Numbered from the stretch's first letter, positions 1-6,763 are shown. The stretch is DNA of 15,340 nt from RGIG8748 sp045544515 (GCA_045544515.1 JAZPZD010000018.1:1-15340), one strand, 5' to 3'. The notes: generated from the letters alone by a model not told the origin. Translations and numbers: made by a program.

Positions 1-119
1 CCTCGCAAGCACGCTTGCTTCGGTTCAGTTCGTTTATTCTGCATCTTATTTTCCTATCCCCAAAAACATCAATCGAGGCTGTAAAAAATTCGTTTGAATT
101 TTTTACAGCCCTTTTTGTT
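1..119 (-). repeat. Intergenic repeat, copy 1 (cut by the window start)
   Basis: Read on the minus strand, this stretch repeats the sequence at about 3038-3141 on the plus strand. Both hold a hairpin with the same 11-bp inner stem and GTTT/AAAC loop, then about 40 nearly identical bases that include ATAAGATGCAGAATA and CGAACTGAACCGA, then TTGCGAGG. The two copies differ by one substitution in the central block and by a diverged 11-12 nt segment before TTGCGAGG. The copy reaches base 1, so its true end lies outside. A 76-codon open frame across it (from 15) has no ribosome binding site and follows the repeat, so I do not call it a gene. Confidence 0.8.
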
Positions 120-120
120 T
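77..120 (+). terminator. Rho-independent terminator-like hairpin inside repeat copy 1
   Basis: A perfect 15-bp stem (77-91 with 96-110) closes a GTTT loop and is followed by a T-rich tail (111-120). It could end a plus-strand transcript entering from outside the window. The stem is symmetric and A/T-rich, so it may act in either direction. Confidence 0.6.
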
Positions 121-406
121 GGCAAAAACAGTTAAAACCTCCACAACACCTGCTTTCTGCAGAATATCGGGCTGCAAAGAGAGCAGCTTTTTTTGGTACA
201 CGGTTCAAAAAAATTGAATATTTTGGACAAAAAAGTTCAAAATAATGCAAAAAATGTAGAATGCCGCATAAAAAGGCAGTATTTGAGAGTATAAAAATGG
301 ATTTTGGCGTGGCGAAAAATGTTAGTTGTAAAGTCGCATTTACTGCATTTAAAATGAATTTAAAGTTTTTACAAAACATTTTATATTTTTTTAGGAGGTT
401 ATTTTA
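121..406 (+). promoter_or_regulatory. Non-coding region upstream of spo0A with a weak promoter candidate
   Basis: I see no gene here. A 5-bp GC stem (171-175 with 183-187) followed by seven T (188-194) resembles a short second terminator. A weak sigma-A-like promoter may lie at TTGTAA (326-331) and TAAAAT (350-355), 18 bp apart. I could not find a convincing sigma-H promoter or 0A box, although spo0A genes in known spore formers often have them. The spo0A ribosome binding site AGGAGG is at 393-398, eight bases before the start codon. Confidence 0.35.
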
Positions 407-1180
407 ATGAAAAACAAGAAAACTATTCTTATTGTGGATGATAACAGAGAATTTTGCGAAAACTTAAGAGAATTTTTGTCCGCAAGCGACAAGTACGAGG
501 TAGTAGGCACCGCCTACGACGGCAAGATGGGCTATGATATGGTTCTGGAAACCAAGCCGGACCTTCTTCTGACAGACATTGTGATGCCTGTTATGGACGG
601 GCTCACCCTTATGTCCAGGATTGCCGCCAATACAATCCTTGCCAAAAAGCCCAAGATTATTGCCTTTTCTGCAAGCGGATACGATTCTATAATAGCCAAT
701 GCCACAAGACTCGGCGCACAGTATTACTTTTTGAAGCCGTTTGAGTTTGAGGCACTTACCGACAGAATAGACGATTTGTTAAACGAAAAGACATCCCATT
801 GTTCGAATGTGCCGATAAGCCAGTCCAAAGACCTGGAAACAAATATCACGATGTATATCCAGCAGCTCGGCGTACCTGCTCACATCAAGGGCTATCAGTA
901 TATAAGAGATGCAATAATGATGGTAATCGAAGATATGGATGCAATAAATTCTATAACCAAGTTTCTCTATCCCACGGTTGCCAAGCATTACAACACCACA
1001 TCCTCAAGAGTAGAGAGGGCAATCCGCCACGCCATTGAGGTTGCGTGGGACAGAGGAAACCCCGACATATTAAATGACCTTTTCGGTTATACTATCTTAA
1101 GTACCAGAGGCAAGCCTACAAACAGCGAATTTATCGCGATGATAGCGGACAAAATCCGTCTTGATATGAAGGTCAGCTGA
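407..1180 (+). CDS. spo0A: Spo0A, sporulation master response regulator
   Basis: This is a full-length Spo0A (257 residues), the phosphorylation-controlled DNA-binding regulator that starts sporulation and represses or activates stationary-phase genes. The receiver domain (about 5-125) shows the acidic pair D11-D12, phospho-acceptor D57, S88 and K110 before PF. After a linker (about 128-143) comes the Spo0A-specific effector domain (about 145-257). Its recognition helix TTSSRVERAIRHAIEVAW (197-214) is close to invariant in the family and reads TGTCGAA-type boxes. The start is set by AGGAGG at 393-398. No terminator separates it from the downstream transporter gene, so read-through is possible. 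All key residues are present, so the organism, or a recent ancestor, should be able to sporulate. spoIVB often precedes spo0A, but the window starts too close to tell. Confidence 0.97.
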   Translation: MKNKKTILIVDDNREFCENLREFLSASDKYEVVGTAYDGKMGYDMVLETKPDLLLTDIVMPVMDGLTLMSRIAANTILAKKPKIIAFSASGYDSIIANATRLGAQYYFLKPFEFEALTDRIDDLLNEKTSHCSNVPISQSKDLETNITMYIQQLGVPAHIKGYQYIRDAIMMVIEDMDAINSITKFLYPTVAKHYNTTSSRVERAIRHAIEVAWDRGNPDILNDLFGYTILSTRGKPTNSEFIAMIADKIRLDMKVS

Positions 1181-1209
1181 TATTTAACATAAATTTAAGG
1201 AAAATCCGA

Positions 1210-1239
1210 TTGTGAATTTTACATAATATGCAGTATAAT
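1210..1239 (+). promoter_or_regulatory. Sigma-A promoter of the Na+/Pi cotransporter gene
   Basis: TTGTGA (1210-1215) and a perfect TATAAT (1234-1239) are 18 bp apart. The start codon follows at 1274 after GGAGGA (1263-1268). A 9-bp inverted repeat, TGTGAATTT (1211-1219) and AAATTCACA (1251-1259), overlaps the -35 and brackets the expected transcription start. It may be an operator. Confidence 0.65.
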
Positions 1240-1273
1240 GAACATATGAGAAATTCACATACGGAGGAAGAAT

Positions 1274-3025
1274 ATGAATTTTTTTGATGTATTAACACTT
1301 ATTGGCGGACTTGCTCTGTTTCTTTACGGAATGGATGTAATGGGCGACAGCCTCAAAAAGCTTGCCGGCGGCAAGCTGGAATCCTTTCTGGCAAAGCTCA
1401 CTTCTAACAGAATCAAAGGCTTTTTGCTGGGACTTGTGGTTACTGCGGTAATACAGTCGTCTTCTGCTACGACGGTTATGCTTGTGGGTTTTGTAAATTC
1501 CGGCATAATGAAGCTGGGACAGACCATAGCTATCATAATGGGTGCCAATGTGGGCACGACCGTCACATCCTGGCTTCTTAGTTTAACAGGACTTAACGGT
1601 GATACATTCTGGATTAAGATTTTAAAGCCGTCATCATTTACACCTGTCCTTGCGGCAATCGGTGTTATTATGACTATGATGGCAAAGGACAACAAGAAAA
1701 AGGACATAGGTACAATTCTTCTTGGATTTGCGGTGCTTATGTTTGGTATGGAAACAATGAGCGGTGCTATGTCCGGTCTTAAGGACAGCTCCACCTTTGC
1801 ACAGATAATGATTATGTTCAAAAACCCCATTCTGGGTATTTTGACAGGAACACTTCTTACGGCTATCATACAGTCATCCTCGGCATCGGTCGGTATCCTG
1901 CAGGCTCTTGCCATTACAGGTGCAATACCGTATTCCATAGCAATCCCGATAATACTCGGTCAGAACATCGGTACAACCATCACGCCTGTGCTATCTGCCA
2001 TAAGCGGCAACAGAGATGCCAAAAGAGTGGCTGTTTCCTGCGTGTATATCAAAATGATTGGTGTTGTAGTTGTAGCGAGTGCTTTCTATATATTAAATGC
2101 AGCAATCGGCTTTGGTTTTATGGAGCAGAATGTTTCGGCGTTTAATATTGCTGTTGTACACACATTGTTTAATATAATATCGACTGTTATTCTTATTCCG
2201 TTTTGTTCGGCTCTGCAGAAGCTTGCCGAAAAGACATTCCCTGCAAAAGAGGAAAAGGGCAAGGACATCTTTGCTCCTCTTGACGACAGATTTTTGGAGA
2301 TGCCCGGATTTGCTGTGGAAAAATGTCAGGATCTTGTAGGCGCAATGGCAAATATCACAAAAGATGCCATAATAGATGCCACCTCGATGATAATAGACTT
2401 TGACGAAACCAAGGTAGAAGAAATCAAAGACAGCGAGGCTCTTGTGGACAGATACGAGGACAAGCTCAGCACATATCTTGTAAAACTTTCTGCACGCAGC
2501 CTTACCGACAAGGACTCCAACGCTGTAACGGAGCTGCTTCATGTAATAGGCGATGTGGAGCGAATGAGCGACCACTCTGTAAATCTTCTGGAGGTTGCCC
2601 AGGAGATGAACGACAAGAAAATCGCATTTTCCGAAGAGGCAACGCACGATTTAAAGGTCATCATAAATGCTGTATGTGACATAGTAAAACTTGCTACGGA
2701 TTCTCTTGTAAAAGAAGATTTGGAAAGTGCCAAGCTCGTGGAACCTCTTGAGCAGGTTATAGACAGACTAAAACACAAAATAAAGGCAAGCCATATCCAG
2801 AGACTAAAGGAGGGCCACTGCACAGTGGAATACGGCTTTATACTTTCGGACATCCTTACCAACTGCGAAAGAATAGCAGACCACTGCTCCAATGTGGCGG
2901 TGTGTATGCTCGAAATTGCACATGGCAGCTTTGACACTCACGAATATTTAACTCATGTTAAGGTAGACGGCGAAAACGACTTTGCCGAGAAGTACGATTA
3001 TTATAAAAAGAAATTTTCTTTGTAA
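1274..3025 (+). CDS. Na+/phosphate cotransporter family protein with C-terminal PhoU-like domain
   Basis: A 583-residue inner-membrane protein of the NptA/YjbB type, thought to move inorganic phosphate with sodium. The membrane part (about 1-315) has two related Na_Pi_cotrans repeats. Each has the family signature: QSSSATT (61-67) followed by GANVGTT (90-96), and QSSSAS (200-205) followed by GQNIGTT (229-235). The cytoplasmic C-terminal part (about 340-560) is a PhoU-like helical bundle with two copies of the ER-x-x-DH-x-x-N motif (429-437 and 532-540), as in PhoU metal-binding helices. The length is usual for transporter-PhoU fusions. It has its own promoter and a terminator at 3034-3073. 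Direction of transport (uptake or efflux) cannot be told from sequence; some bacterial relatives export phosphate. No Pho box was recognised. Confidence 0.93.
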   Translation: MNFFDVLTLIGGLALFLYGMDVMGDSLKKLAGGKLESFLAKLTSNRIKGFLLGLVVTAVIQSSSATTVMLVGFVNSGIMKLGQTIAIIMGANVGTTVTSWLLSLTGLNGDTFWIKILKPSSFTPVLAAIGVIMTMMAKDNKKKDIGTILLGFAVLMFGMETMSGAMSGLKDSSTFAQIMIMFKNPILGILTGTLLTAIIQSSSASVGILQALAITGAIPYSIAIPIILGQNIGTTITPVLSAISGNRDAKRVAVSCVYIKMIGVVVVASAFYILNAAIGFGFMEQNVSAFNIAVVHTLFNIISTVILIPFCSALQKLAEKTFPAKEEKGKDIFAPLDDRFLEMPGFAVEKCQDLVGAMANITKDAIIDATSMIIDFDETKVEEIKDSEALVDRYEDKLSTYLVKLSARSLTDKDSNAVTELLHVIGDVERMSDHSVNLLEVAQEMNDKKIAFSEEATHDLKVIINAVCDIVKLATDSLVKEDLESAKLVEPLEQVIDRLKHKIKASHIQRLKEGHCTVEYGFILSDILTNCERIADHCSNVAVCMLEIAHGSFDTHEYLTHVKVDGENDFAEKYDYYKKKFSL

Positions 3026-3033
3026 AAAATAGG

Positions 3034-3073
3034 GGGAGTAAAAAATTCGTTTGAATTTTTTACAGCCTTTTTT
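3034..3073 (+). terminator. Terminator of the Na+/Pi gene, formed by repeat copy 2
   Basis: An 11-bp stem (3038-3048 with 3053-3063), a GTTT loop and a T-rich run after the stem (3068-3073) lie right after the stop codon. The outer pairs seen in copy 1 are partly lost here (A/A and G/G mismatches at 3037/3064 and 3036/3065). Confidence 0.7.
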
Positions 3074-3185
3074 GTGTTTGGGGATAGGAAAATAAGATGC
3101 AGAATAAGCGAACTGAACCGAGTGAGGCTTGCCTTGCGAGGGGGACCCGAAGGCGTGCGAGGGCACGTCGAGAGGTGAAGTTCGT
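3038..3185 (+). repeat. Intergenic repeat, copy 2 (inverted relative to copy 1)
   Basis: Bases 3038-3141 match copy 1 in inverted orientation. The element seems to continue with a GC-rich part holding a small hairpin (CGTGC 3154-3158 with GCACG 3163-3167). It may close at AGTTCG (3179-3184), which is complementary to CGAACT at 3109-3114. The matching right half of copy 1, if present, is outside the window. A 72-codon minus-strand open frame (2948-3166) overlaps the transporter gene and the repeat and is rejected as a gene. Confidence 0.75.
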
Positions 3186-3190
3186 TTAGA

Positions 3191-3299
3191 GCTTATAGGC
3201 TAAAAATTTGAGAAATCTGCAAATTTTGCAGATTTCTACATAAATTTGGTGTTTTTTGATGCTTTTGAACTGTAAGATGTCAAAATCAAGCCTATAAGC
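3191..3299. repeat. Nested palindrome between convergent genes, possible terminator of the lipase-like gene
   Basis: Outer arms GCTTATAGGCT (3191-3201) and AGCCTATAAGC (3289-3299) are perfect 11-bp complements 87 bases apart. Inside lies a 13-bp palindrome AGAAATCTGCAAA (3211-3223), one central base, and its complement (3225-3237). Read on the minus strand, the inner hairpin is followed by CAAATTTTTA, so it could end the lipase-like transcript. The outer arms are not needed for that. The rest of the gap up to 3328 holds nothing I can name. Confidence 0.6.
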
Positions 3300-3328
3300 G
3301 GTCTGTGCTTTATTTTACATCCCCCTAT

Positions 3329-4774
3329 TTATATTTCGCAAGAGATTGTGTAATAAGTTTCTGTCATATGCGGGTGTGTCATTCCGCCAAAGTACGCCTC
3401 TATTATACCTGCTCTTGCGTCTTCCATATATTCGGGCAGCAGCATCGTTACATATTCCAGAGCGCCCACATCTCCCGACATCACAGATGCCGTAGTCTGC
3501 AAAAGAAACGCAGGCTGCATATTTACCTTCAGCATATATTTGTAGCTACTGTCATTGGGGGCAGAAAGCACCTCAAACGAGCAAAACGGCAGGGCGTTTT
3601 TGGCATAGGTTTTTTTAAGTGTTTCTATGGCGATATGCCCCTCTTCTTCTGTTTCAAGACCTATATATATGCTGCCGTCGGTGCGGTAGGAGAAGATGTC
3701 ATCTCTTGTTGCGGCACAGCTTGCAAAAAGGGAAGAGGTTTTGTTTAAATCGCCGCTGTATGCTCTGTATGATTTAAGGTCAGTATTCTGGCTCCATTTG
3801 TCTTTAAGAGTGTTTTTTACCGAAACGGATTTTGTTTGTCCGTACAGGTCAAAGCCCCAGTCTTTCATAGGAATATATGTTACCACATCATCTGCATTTG
3901 CAATGTTAAAGATGTATTCGTGTTTGTCTGCGTTCTTGTCGGTAGTGGTTTTGGATGCACCAAAGGTATAGGCGTAGCATTTGTAGAGTGCACTGCCAAG
4001 CTTTTGTGCACAGAGGTTTGCGACAGAGCCACCTCTCGAATGACCTGTGAGCCACACCACAGGGGCAGTGCCTTTTGGCAGGAGTGACTCAATATACTCA
4101 TTTATTTCTTTCAAAACCCTGTTTGATGTAATGTCAAAGCCCTTGTGGTTTACACCGTCGGAGGACGAGCCTATATCAAAGTTGGAGCTCCACTGCTTTG
4201 TAGAGCCGTCTGTGCCGGACAGAGCAACACACAAAAGATTGGCTTTTTTGCCATTGTGGACAATGTCTTTGTGACCTAATACAAAAGATGTTATGTGATT
4301 GTCGGTGTATTTTTTGGCAAGATTAATCTTTGTAACATCATTAAAGCCCATCGATGACAATATTTCTGCTGCCGAGAGGTTATCCTCTTTTGTACGCGTT
4401 TTGGGATACATTGTCATTGACAAAACGCAGGAGGCTTTGCAAAGCTCGGTGCTGTATATGTCGTTTTTGCCAAAGAAAACCCCGTCGTCAAACGAAAATG
4501 CCACATCTGTCGATATGGAATTGGAGCTGTTAAAAACAGTAGATGCAAACTTTGTTTCGGTATCGGGGGCAAGGGGTTTTGCCTTGGTGTATATTCTGGC
4601 ATTTCGCACAGGAATGAGTGAGCTTTGGTCTTTGACAGTTATGCCGAGCTTTTTTAAAAAAAGCGAGTTGTTTGCGCTTTTTATATTTGCAATCGGCACA
4701 TCAAATTCTGCCGCGCTGCCGGTTATGGAGCACAGCAGAAGTATTATAACCAAAAGATAGTAAGTCTTTTTCAT
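3329..4774 (-). CDS. Secreted class 3 lipase-like alpha/beta hydrolase
   Basis: A 481-residue protein with an N-terminal signal peptide (positive MKK, hydrophobic 6-16, likely cleavage near GSAA, 19-22) and no lipobox, so probably secreted. It matches the lipase (class 3) alpha/beta hydrolase fold. The nucleophile elbow is GHSRGG (244-249) with Ser246. A strand plus turn around LSGTDG (185-190) fits the oxyanion region. The likely acid is Asp296 in ADDVVTYIP, and the likely catalytic base is His467 or His469 near the C-terminus. The substrate is unknown; many such proteins are annotated lipases without tested activity. The gene is on the minus strand behind the acyltransferase-like gene. Its ribosome binding site is weak (GGAAAGTTGG region before the ATG), and a TATAAT (4796-4801, minus) gives a doubtful promoter. 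I see the triad directly; the activity is inferred. Confidence 0.85.
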   Translation of the reverse strand: MKKTYYLLVIILLLCSITGSAAEFDVPIANIKSANNSLFLKKLGITVKDQSSLIPVRNARIYTKAKPLAPDTETKFASTVFNSSNSISTDVAFSFDDGVFFGKNDIYSTELCKASCVLSMTMYPKTRTKEDNLSAAEILSSMGFNDVTKINLAKKYTDNHITSFVLGHKDIVHNGKKANLLCVALSGTDGSTKQWSSNFDIGSSSDGVNHKGFDITSNRVLKEINEYIESLLPKGTAPVVWLTGHSRGGSVANLCAQKLGSALYKCYAYTFGASKTTTDKNADKHEYIFNIANADDVVTYIPMKDWGFDLYGQTKSVSVKNTLKDKWSQNTDLKSYRAYSGDLNKTSSLFASCAATRDDIFSYRTDGSIYIGLETEEEGHIAIETLKKTYAKNALPFCSFEVLSAPNDSSYKYMLKVNMQPAFLLQTTASVMSGDVGALEYVTMLLPEYMEDARAGIIEAYFGGMTHPHMTETYYTISCEI

Positions 4775-4791
4775 ATTACAACCAACTTTCC

Positions 4792-4826
4792 AAAAATTAT
4801 ACCGCTTGATTTTTAAGTCAAGCGGT
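4792..4826 (-). terminator. Terminator after the acyltransferase-like gene, overlapping a possible lipase promoter
   Basis: A perfect 9-bp stem (4801-4809 with 4818-4826) with an 8-nt loop follows the stop codon at 4836 by nine bases. On the minus strand it is followed by ATAATTTTT. The same bases contain TTGACT (4816-4821) and TATAAT (4796-4801) on the minus strand, with only 14 bp between, which is short for a sigma-A promoter. Confidence 0.6.
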
Positions 4827-4835
4827 AGTTTTTTG

Positions 4836-5687
4836 TTATTTTATGTCGCAAGTTACCTTTTCGGGCGGAGTTTCGAGCAGCCACGCCTTTTCTACAAATC
4901 TGTTCAGGTTCTTAAATGCCGTTGCATAGTAGTGACCGTCGCAAATTCTCTCGTCACAAACCACAGTGATGTCTATAAATTTCCTCTTTTCCACAGTTCC
5001 GTCTTTTTGTGTCTGGTATACGGTGTGCTTTTTGCCCAGCGATATAAACAGCGGAATGTTGCCGAAGTCGTACAGATGATGGAAAACCGGAGGAATACCC
5101 AGCGAGCCCATATTTGTTATAAACATTGAGCCATGGAATGGGCTTATTTTGGTAAGCCATCTGGGCAGAAGACCGAAGTAGTCCAGAAGCTTCAGGAACC
5201 ATACCGTAAACTTAAGCAATACACTTGGTATAAATGTAAAAATCCTGGCAGCAGCATCCATTGAGTTGCCGTCGCCGTCGCAGCGGTTATCTTCTATTAT
5301 ATCCATTGTTGATTTATATATGTCATGAATACTTGCATCGGCATTTGCAGGGATTTTGATTACGGTTTCCTGTGCGTCCAATTCCATCTTCTTTTTTATC
5401 GTAAGACACATCTCTATGCTGTTTCTTGCATATATCTTCTGACCTCTTATGTATCGGTTGATTCCCGGATACTGCGACACAGTACGCACATATGCCGCAA
5501 GAAGCACATGCATAAGTCCAAGACCTTTAAACCCCTCGCGTCTTTTGTCGTGAATGTATTTATCTGTTTCGGTTATGTCGATTTTTGTGCTGAATTGATT
5601 GGATGCCCCATTTCGGTTTGGCATAAAATATGTGCCGACAATATTCATTGGCGGCAGGCTTTTGATTTTTCTGCCTTCTCTGCCCAA
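4836..5687 (-). CDS. Stand-alone 2-oxo acid dehydrogenase E2 catalytic-domain-like protein, catalytic His replaced by Glu
   Basis: A 283-residue protein resembling the catalytic acyltransferase domain of 2-oxo acid dehydrogenase E2 subunits and the chloramphenicol acetyltransferase fold. There is no lipoyl domain or E1/E3-binding domain. The parts that show the fold are the N-terminal IKSLPPMNIVGTYFMPNR, the PGINRYI segment (75-80), the ITNMGSLGIP strand (190-199) and the C-terminal motif DERICDG (245-251). In working enzymes the last motif is HxxxDG; here Glu246 stands where His is expected, so classical acyl transfer is doubtful. The start is TTG at 5685-5687 with AAGGTGG (5695-5701, minus) seven bases ahead. 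This start also keeps the basic N-terminal segment. A consensus promoter at 5721-5749 drives it. The function is unknown; it may be a non-catalytic or differently catalysing relative. Confidence 0.8.
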   Translation of the reverse strand: MGREGRKIKSLPPMNIVGTYFMPNRNGASNQFSTKIDITETDKYIHDKRREGFKGLGLMHVLLAAYVRTVSQYPGINRYIRGQKIYARNSIEMCLTIKKKMELDAQETVIKIPANADASIHDIYKSTMDIIEDNRCDGDGNSMDAAARIFTFIPSVLLKFTVWFLKLLDYFGLLPRWLTKISPFHGSMFITNMGSLGIPPVFHHLYDFGNIPLFISLGKKHTVYQTQKDGTVEKRKFIDITVVCDERICDGHYYATAFKNLNRFVEKAWLLETPPEKVTCDIK

Positions 5688-5720
5688 GTGTATCCCACCT
5701 TATTCTAAAAATATATATTT

Positions 5721-5749
5721 ATCATAACAATCCTGTCGAATTTTGTCAA
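5721..5749 (-). promoter_or_regulatory. Consensus sigma-A promoter of the acyltransferase-like gene
   Basis: On the minus strand, TTGACA (5744-5749) and TATGAT (5721-5726) are exactly 17 bp apart, with an A/T-rich leader down to the TTG start at 5687. Confidence 0.8.
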
Positions 5750-5750
5750 G
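5734..5750 (+). promoter_or_regulatory. Possible Spo0A operator (0A boxes)
   Basis: TGTCGAA (5734-5740) is a perfect 0A box core. TGTCAAG (5744-5750), ten bases on, is a weaker second copy, giving the same 10-bp spacing as the tandem site of B. subtilis abrB. It sits in the -35 and spacer of the leftward promoter. The second box also equals the complement of TTGACA, so only the first is independent evidence. Confidence 0.45.
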
Positions 5751-5763
5751 CCGAAAACACATC

Positions 5764-5784
5764 TGTGTGCATATAGGGCACACA
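5764..5784. promoter_or_regulatory. Inverted repeat between divergent promoters, operator candidate
   Basis: TGTGTGC (5764-5770) and GCACACA (5778-5784) are perfect 7-bp complements with a 7-bp spacer. The site is 14 bp from each of the two divergent -35 boxes, where a transcription factor could act on both. Confidence 0.4.
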
Positions 5785-5798
5785 CTTTGTGGCTTTGG

Positions 5799-5827
5799 TT
5801 GACAAAAGGGAACAAAAATTGTATAAT
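5799..5827 (+). promoter_or_regulatory. Perfect sigma-A promoter of the tRNA-modification operon
   Basis: TTGACA (5799-5804) and TATAAT (5822-5827) are 17 bp apart, all consensus. The expected transcript start (near 5834) lies so close to a TTG at 5842 that the ATG at 5869 is the better first start codon. Confidence 0.88.
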
Positions 5828-5868
5828 TTATATAAACTTAATTGGCTTTTGTGGGAAGGATAAATATT

Positions 5869-6582
5869 ATGTTAAAAAAGACACTTTTATATACTATTAT
5901 ATTATGTATGCTTTTCTTTGTTACCGGTTGCAAAGACAAAGAGGACAATACAACCGTTACCACTAACCTCTGGGACGGAACATTCCGTTGGCTCGACGAG
6001 GAAACGGAGGAGTTCAAGGTTGTCGAGGTGGCTTCCAAGGACGAGGAAAATATAACTTTCAAATTCAAATCCGTTCGCACAAGTGCACACTTTGATGCTC
6101 CCCTAAAGAGCGACAGCCGTAGATATGCAGTGGTCAATCTGGGTTCAAAGACGGTCAAAATCACCCTTTCTTCCGACACGCAGACGATTACCGTTGACGA
6201 TATGTGGACAGATGCTTCTCTCTCAAGAGATGAAAACTGGACAGGCAAGTATCAAAGGCTCCTTGAGGGCGAGACAGTTGCCCCATTTGGCGATACCTCC
6301 TGGAACGGTGAGTATTACTGCGAGGCAAACGGACAGAGCATATCTGTCTATGGCATAAAGGAGGGCTTTGTTCTACTTTCTTACGAGGGAGAGTTAGACG
6401 GCGAAAAGACTGTTTTCAATTTCCGCTGCCTTGAGCCCGAAGCAAAAAAAGCAGTGTTTACCGAGGGCGAACGCCTTATAATCCTTGAGCTAATCAGCAA
6501 AAACAAAAAAATCAAGGTAACAGATCTCTATATGGACGATACTGCAAAGACGGGTATTCGCGGAGTATATGTAAAGAGGTAA
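5869..6582 (+). CDS. Lipoprotein of unknown function with an internal duplication
   Basis: A 237-residue protein with a type II signal peptide: MLKK, a hydrophobic stretch and lipobox VTGC with lipidated Cys21, so it should be anchored on the outer face of the membrane. I do not recognise the family. The mature part looks like two related units (about 34-130 and 144-237). Each opens with W-x-G (W35-DGTF, W145-NGEY), passes through F-x-F strands, and has an A-V/F-x-x-G then I-x-L then I/K-V-x-D pattern. They close with WTGKYQR (124-130) or RGVYVKR (231-237). ATG at 5869 has GGGAAGGA ahead at 5853-5860. It is the first gene of the operon and ends two bases before the next start. Whether it has any link to tRNA modification is not shown by the sequence. 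Confidence 0.8.
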   Translation: MLKKTLLYTIILCMLFFVTGCKDKEDNTTVTTNLWDGTFRWLDEETEEFKVVEVASKDEENITFKFKSVRTSAHFDAPLKSDSRRYAVVNLGSKTVKITLSSDTQTITVDDMWTDASLSRDENWTGKYQRLLEGETVAPFGDTSWNGEYYCEANGQSISVYGIKEGFVLLSYEGELDGEKTVFNFRCLEPEAKKAVFTEGERLIILELISKNKKIKVTDLYMDDTAKTGIRGVYVKR

Positions 6583-6584
6583 CT

Positions 6585-6761
6585 ATGAATAAGGACAAGG
6601 TTAGTCAGTGCGAAATATGTGCATATTACGATATAGAAGATAACTGCTGTACCATCAATCTCGACGAGGACGATATGGCAAAGTTTATGGGAGACAGCTT
6701 TTATAACTGCTCGTATTTCAGCCTGTATGATGAATATAAAATAGTAAGAAAGCAGAACTAA
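6585..6761 (+). CDS. Small Cys-rich protein, DUF6472-like
   Basis: A 58-residue protein that fits tightly between its neighbours (two bases on each side) and is preceded by AAGAGGT. Cysteines are C9, C12, C21, C22 and C42, giving C-x-x-C then CC then C, which could bind a metal. The pattern CEICAYYD, LDEDDMAKF, CSYF and the ending YKIVRKQN match my memory of the DUF6472 family of Clostridia, whose function is unknown. It has no signal peptide or membrane segment, so it is probably cytoplasmic. Its position right before tcdA suggests co-translation. Family assignment is by recall and should be checked by profile search. Confidence 0.8.
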   Translation: MNKDKVSQCEICAYYDIEDNCCTINLDEDDMAKFMGDSFYNCSYFSLYDEYKIVRKQN

Positions 6762-6763
6762 TT

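Noticed and set aside
15..245. 76-codon open frame at the left end
   Set aside because: It follows the repeat and its hairpin, has no ribosome binding site, and its peptide has no recognised family.
121..406. Possible sigma-H promoter (TGGATTT at 298-304, GAAAAAT at 314-320) before spo0A
   Set aside because: The spacing is too short and neither box is complete, so it was not called.
1324..1938. 204-codon minus-strand frame inside the transporter gene
   Set aside because: Antisense shadow of a membrane protein gene with no ribosome binding site.
2948..3166. 72-codon minus-strand frame over the transporter end and repeat
   Set aside because: It overlaps a strong gene and the second repeat copy, and has no convincing start signal.
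5842..5868. TTG start giving nine extra residues on the lipoprotein
   Set aside because: It lies at the expected transcript start without a ribosome binding site. The ATG at 5869 has GGGAAGGA ahead and begins a normal signal peptide.
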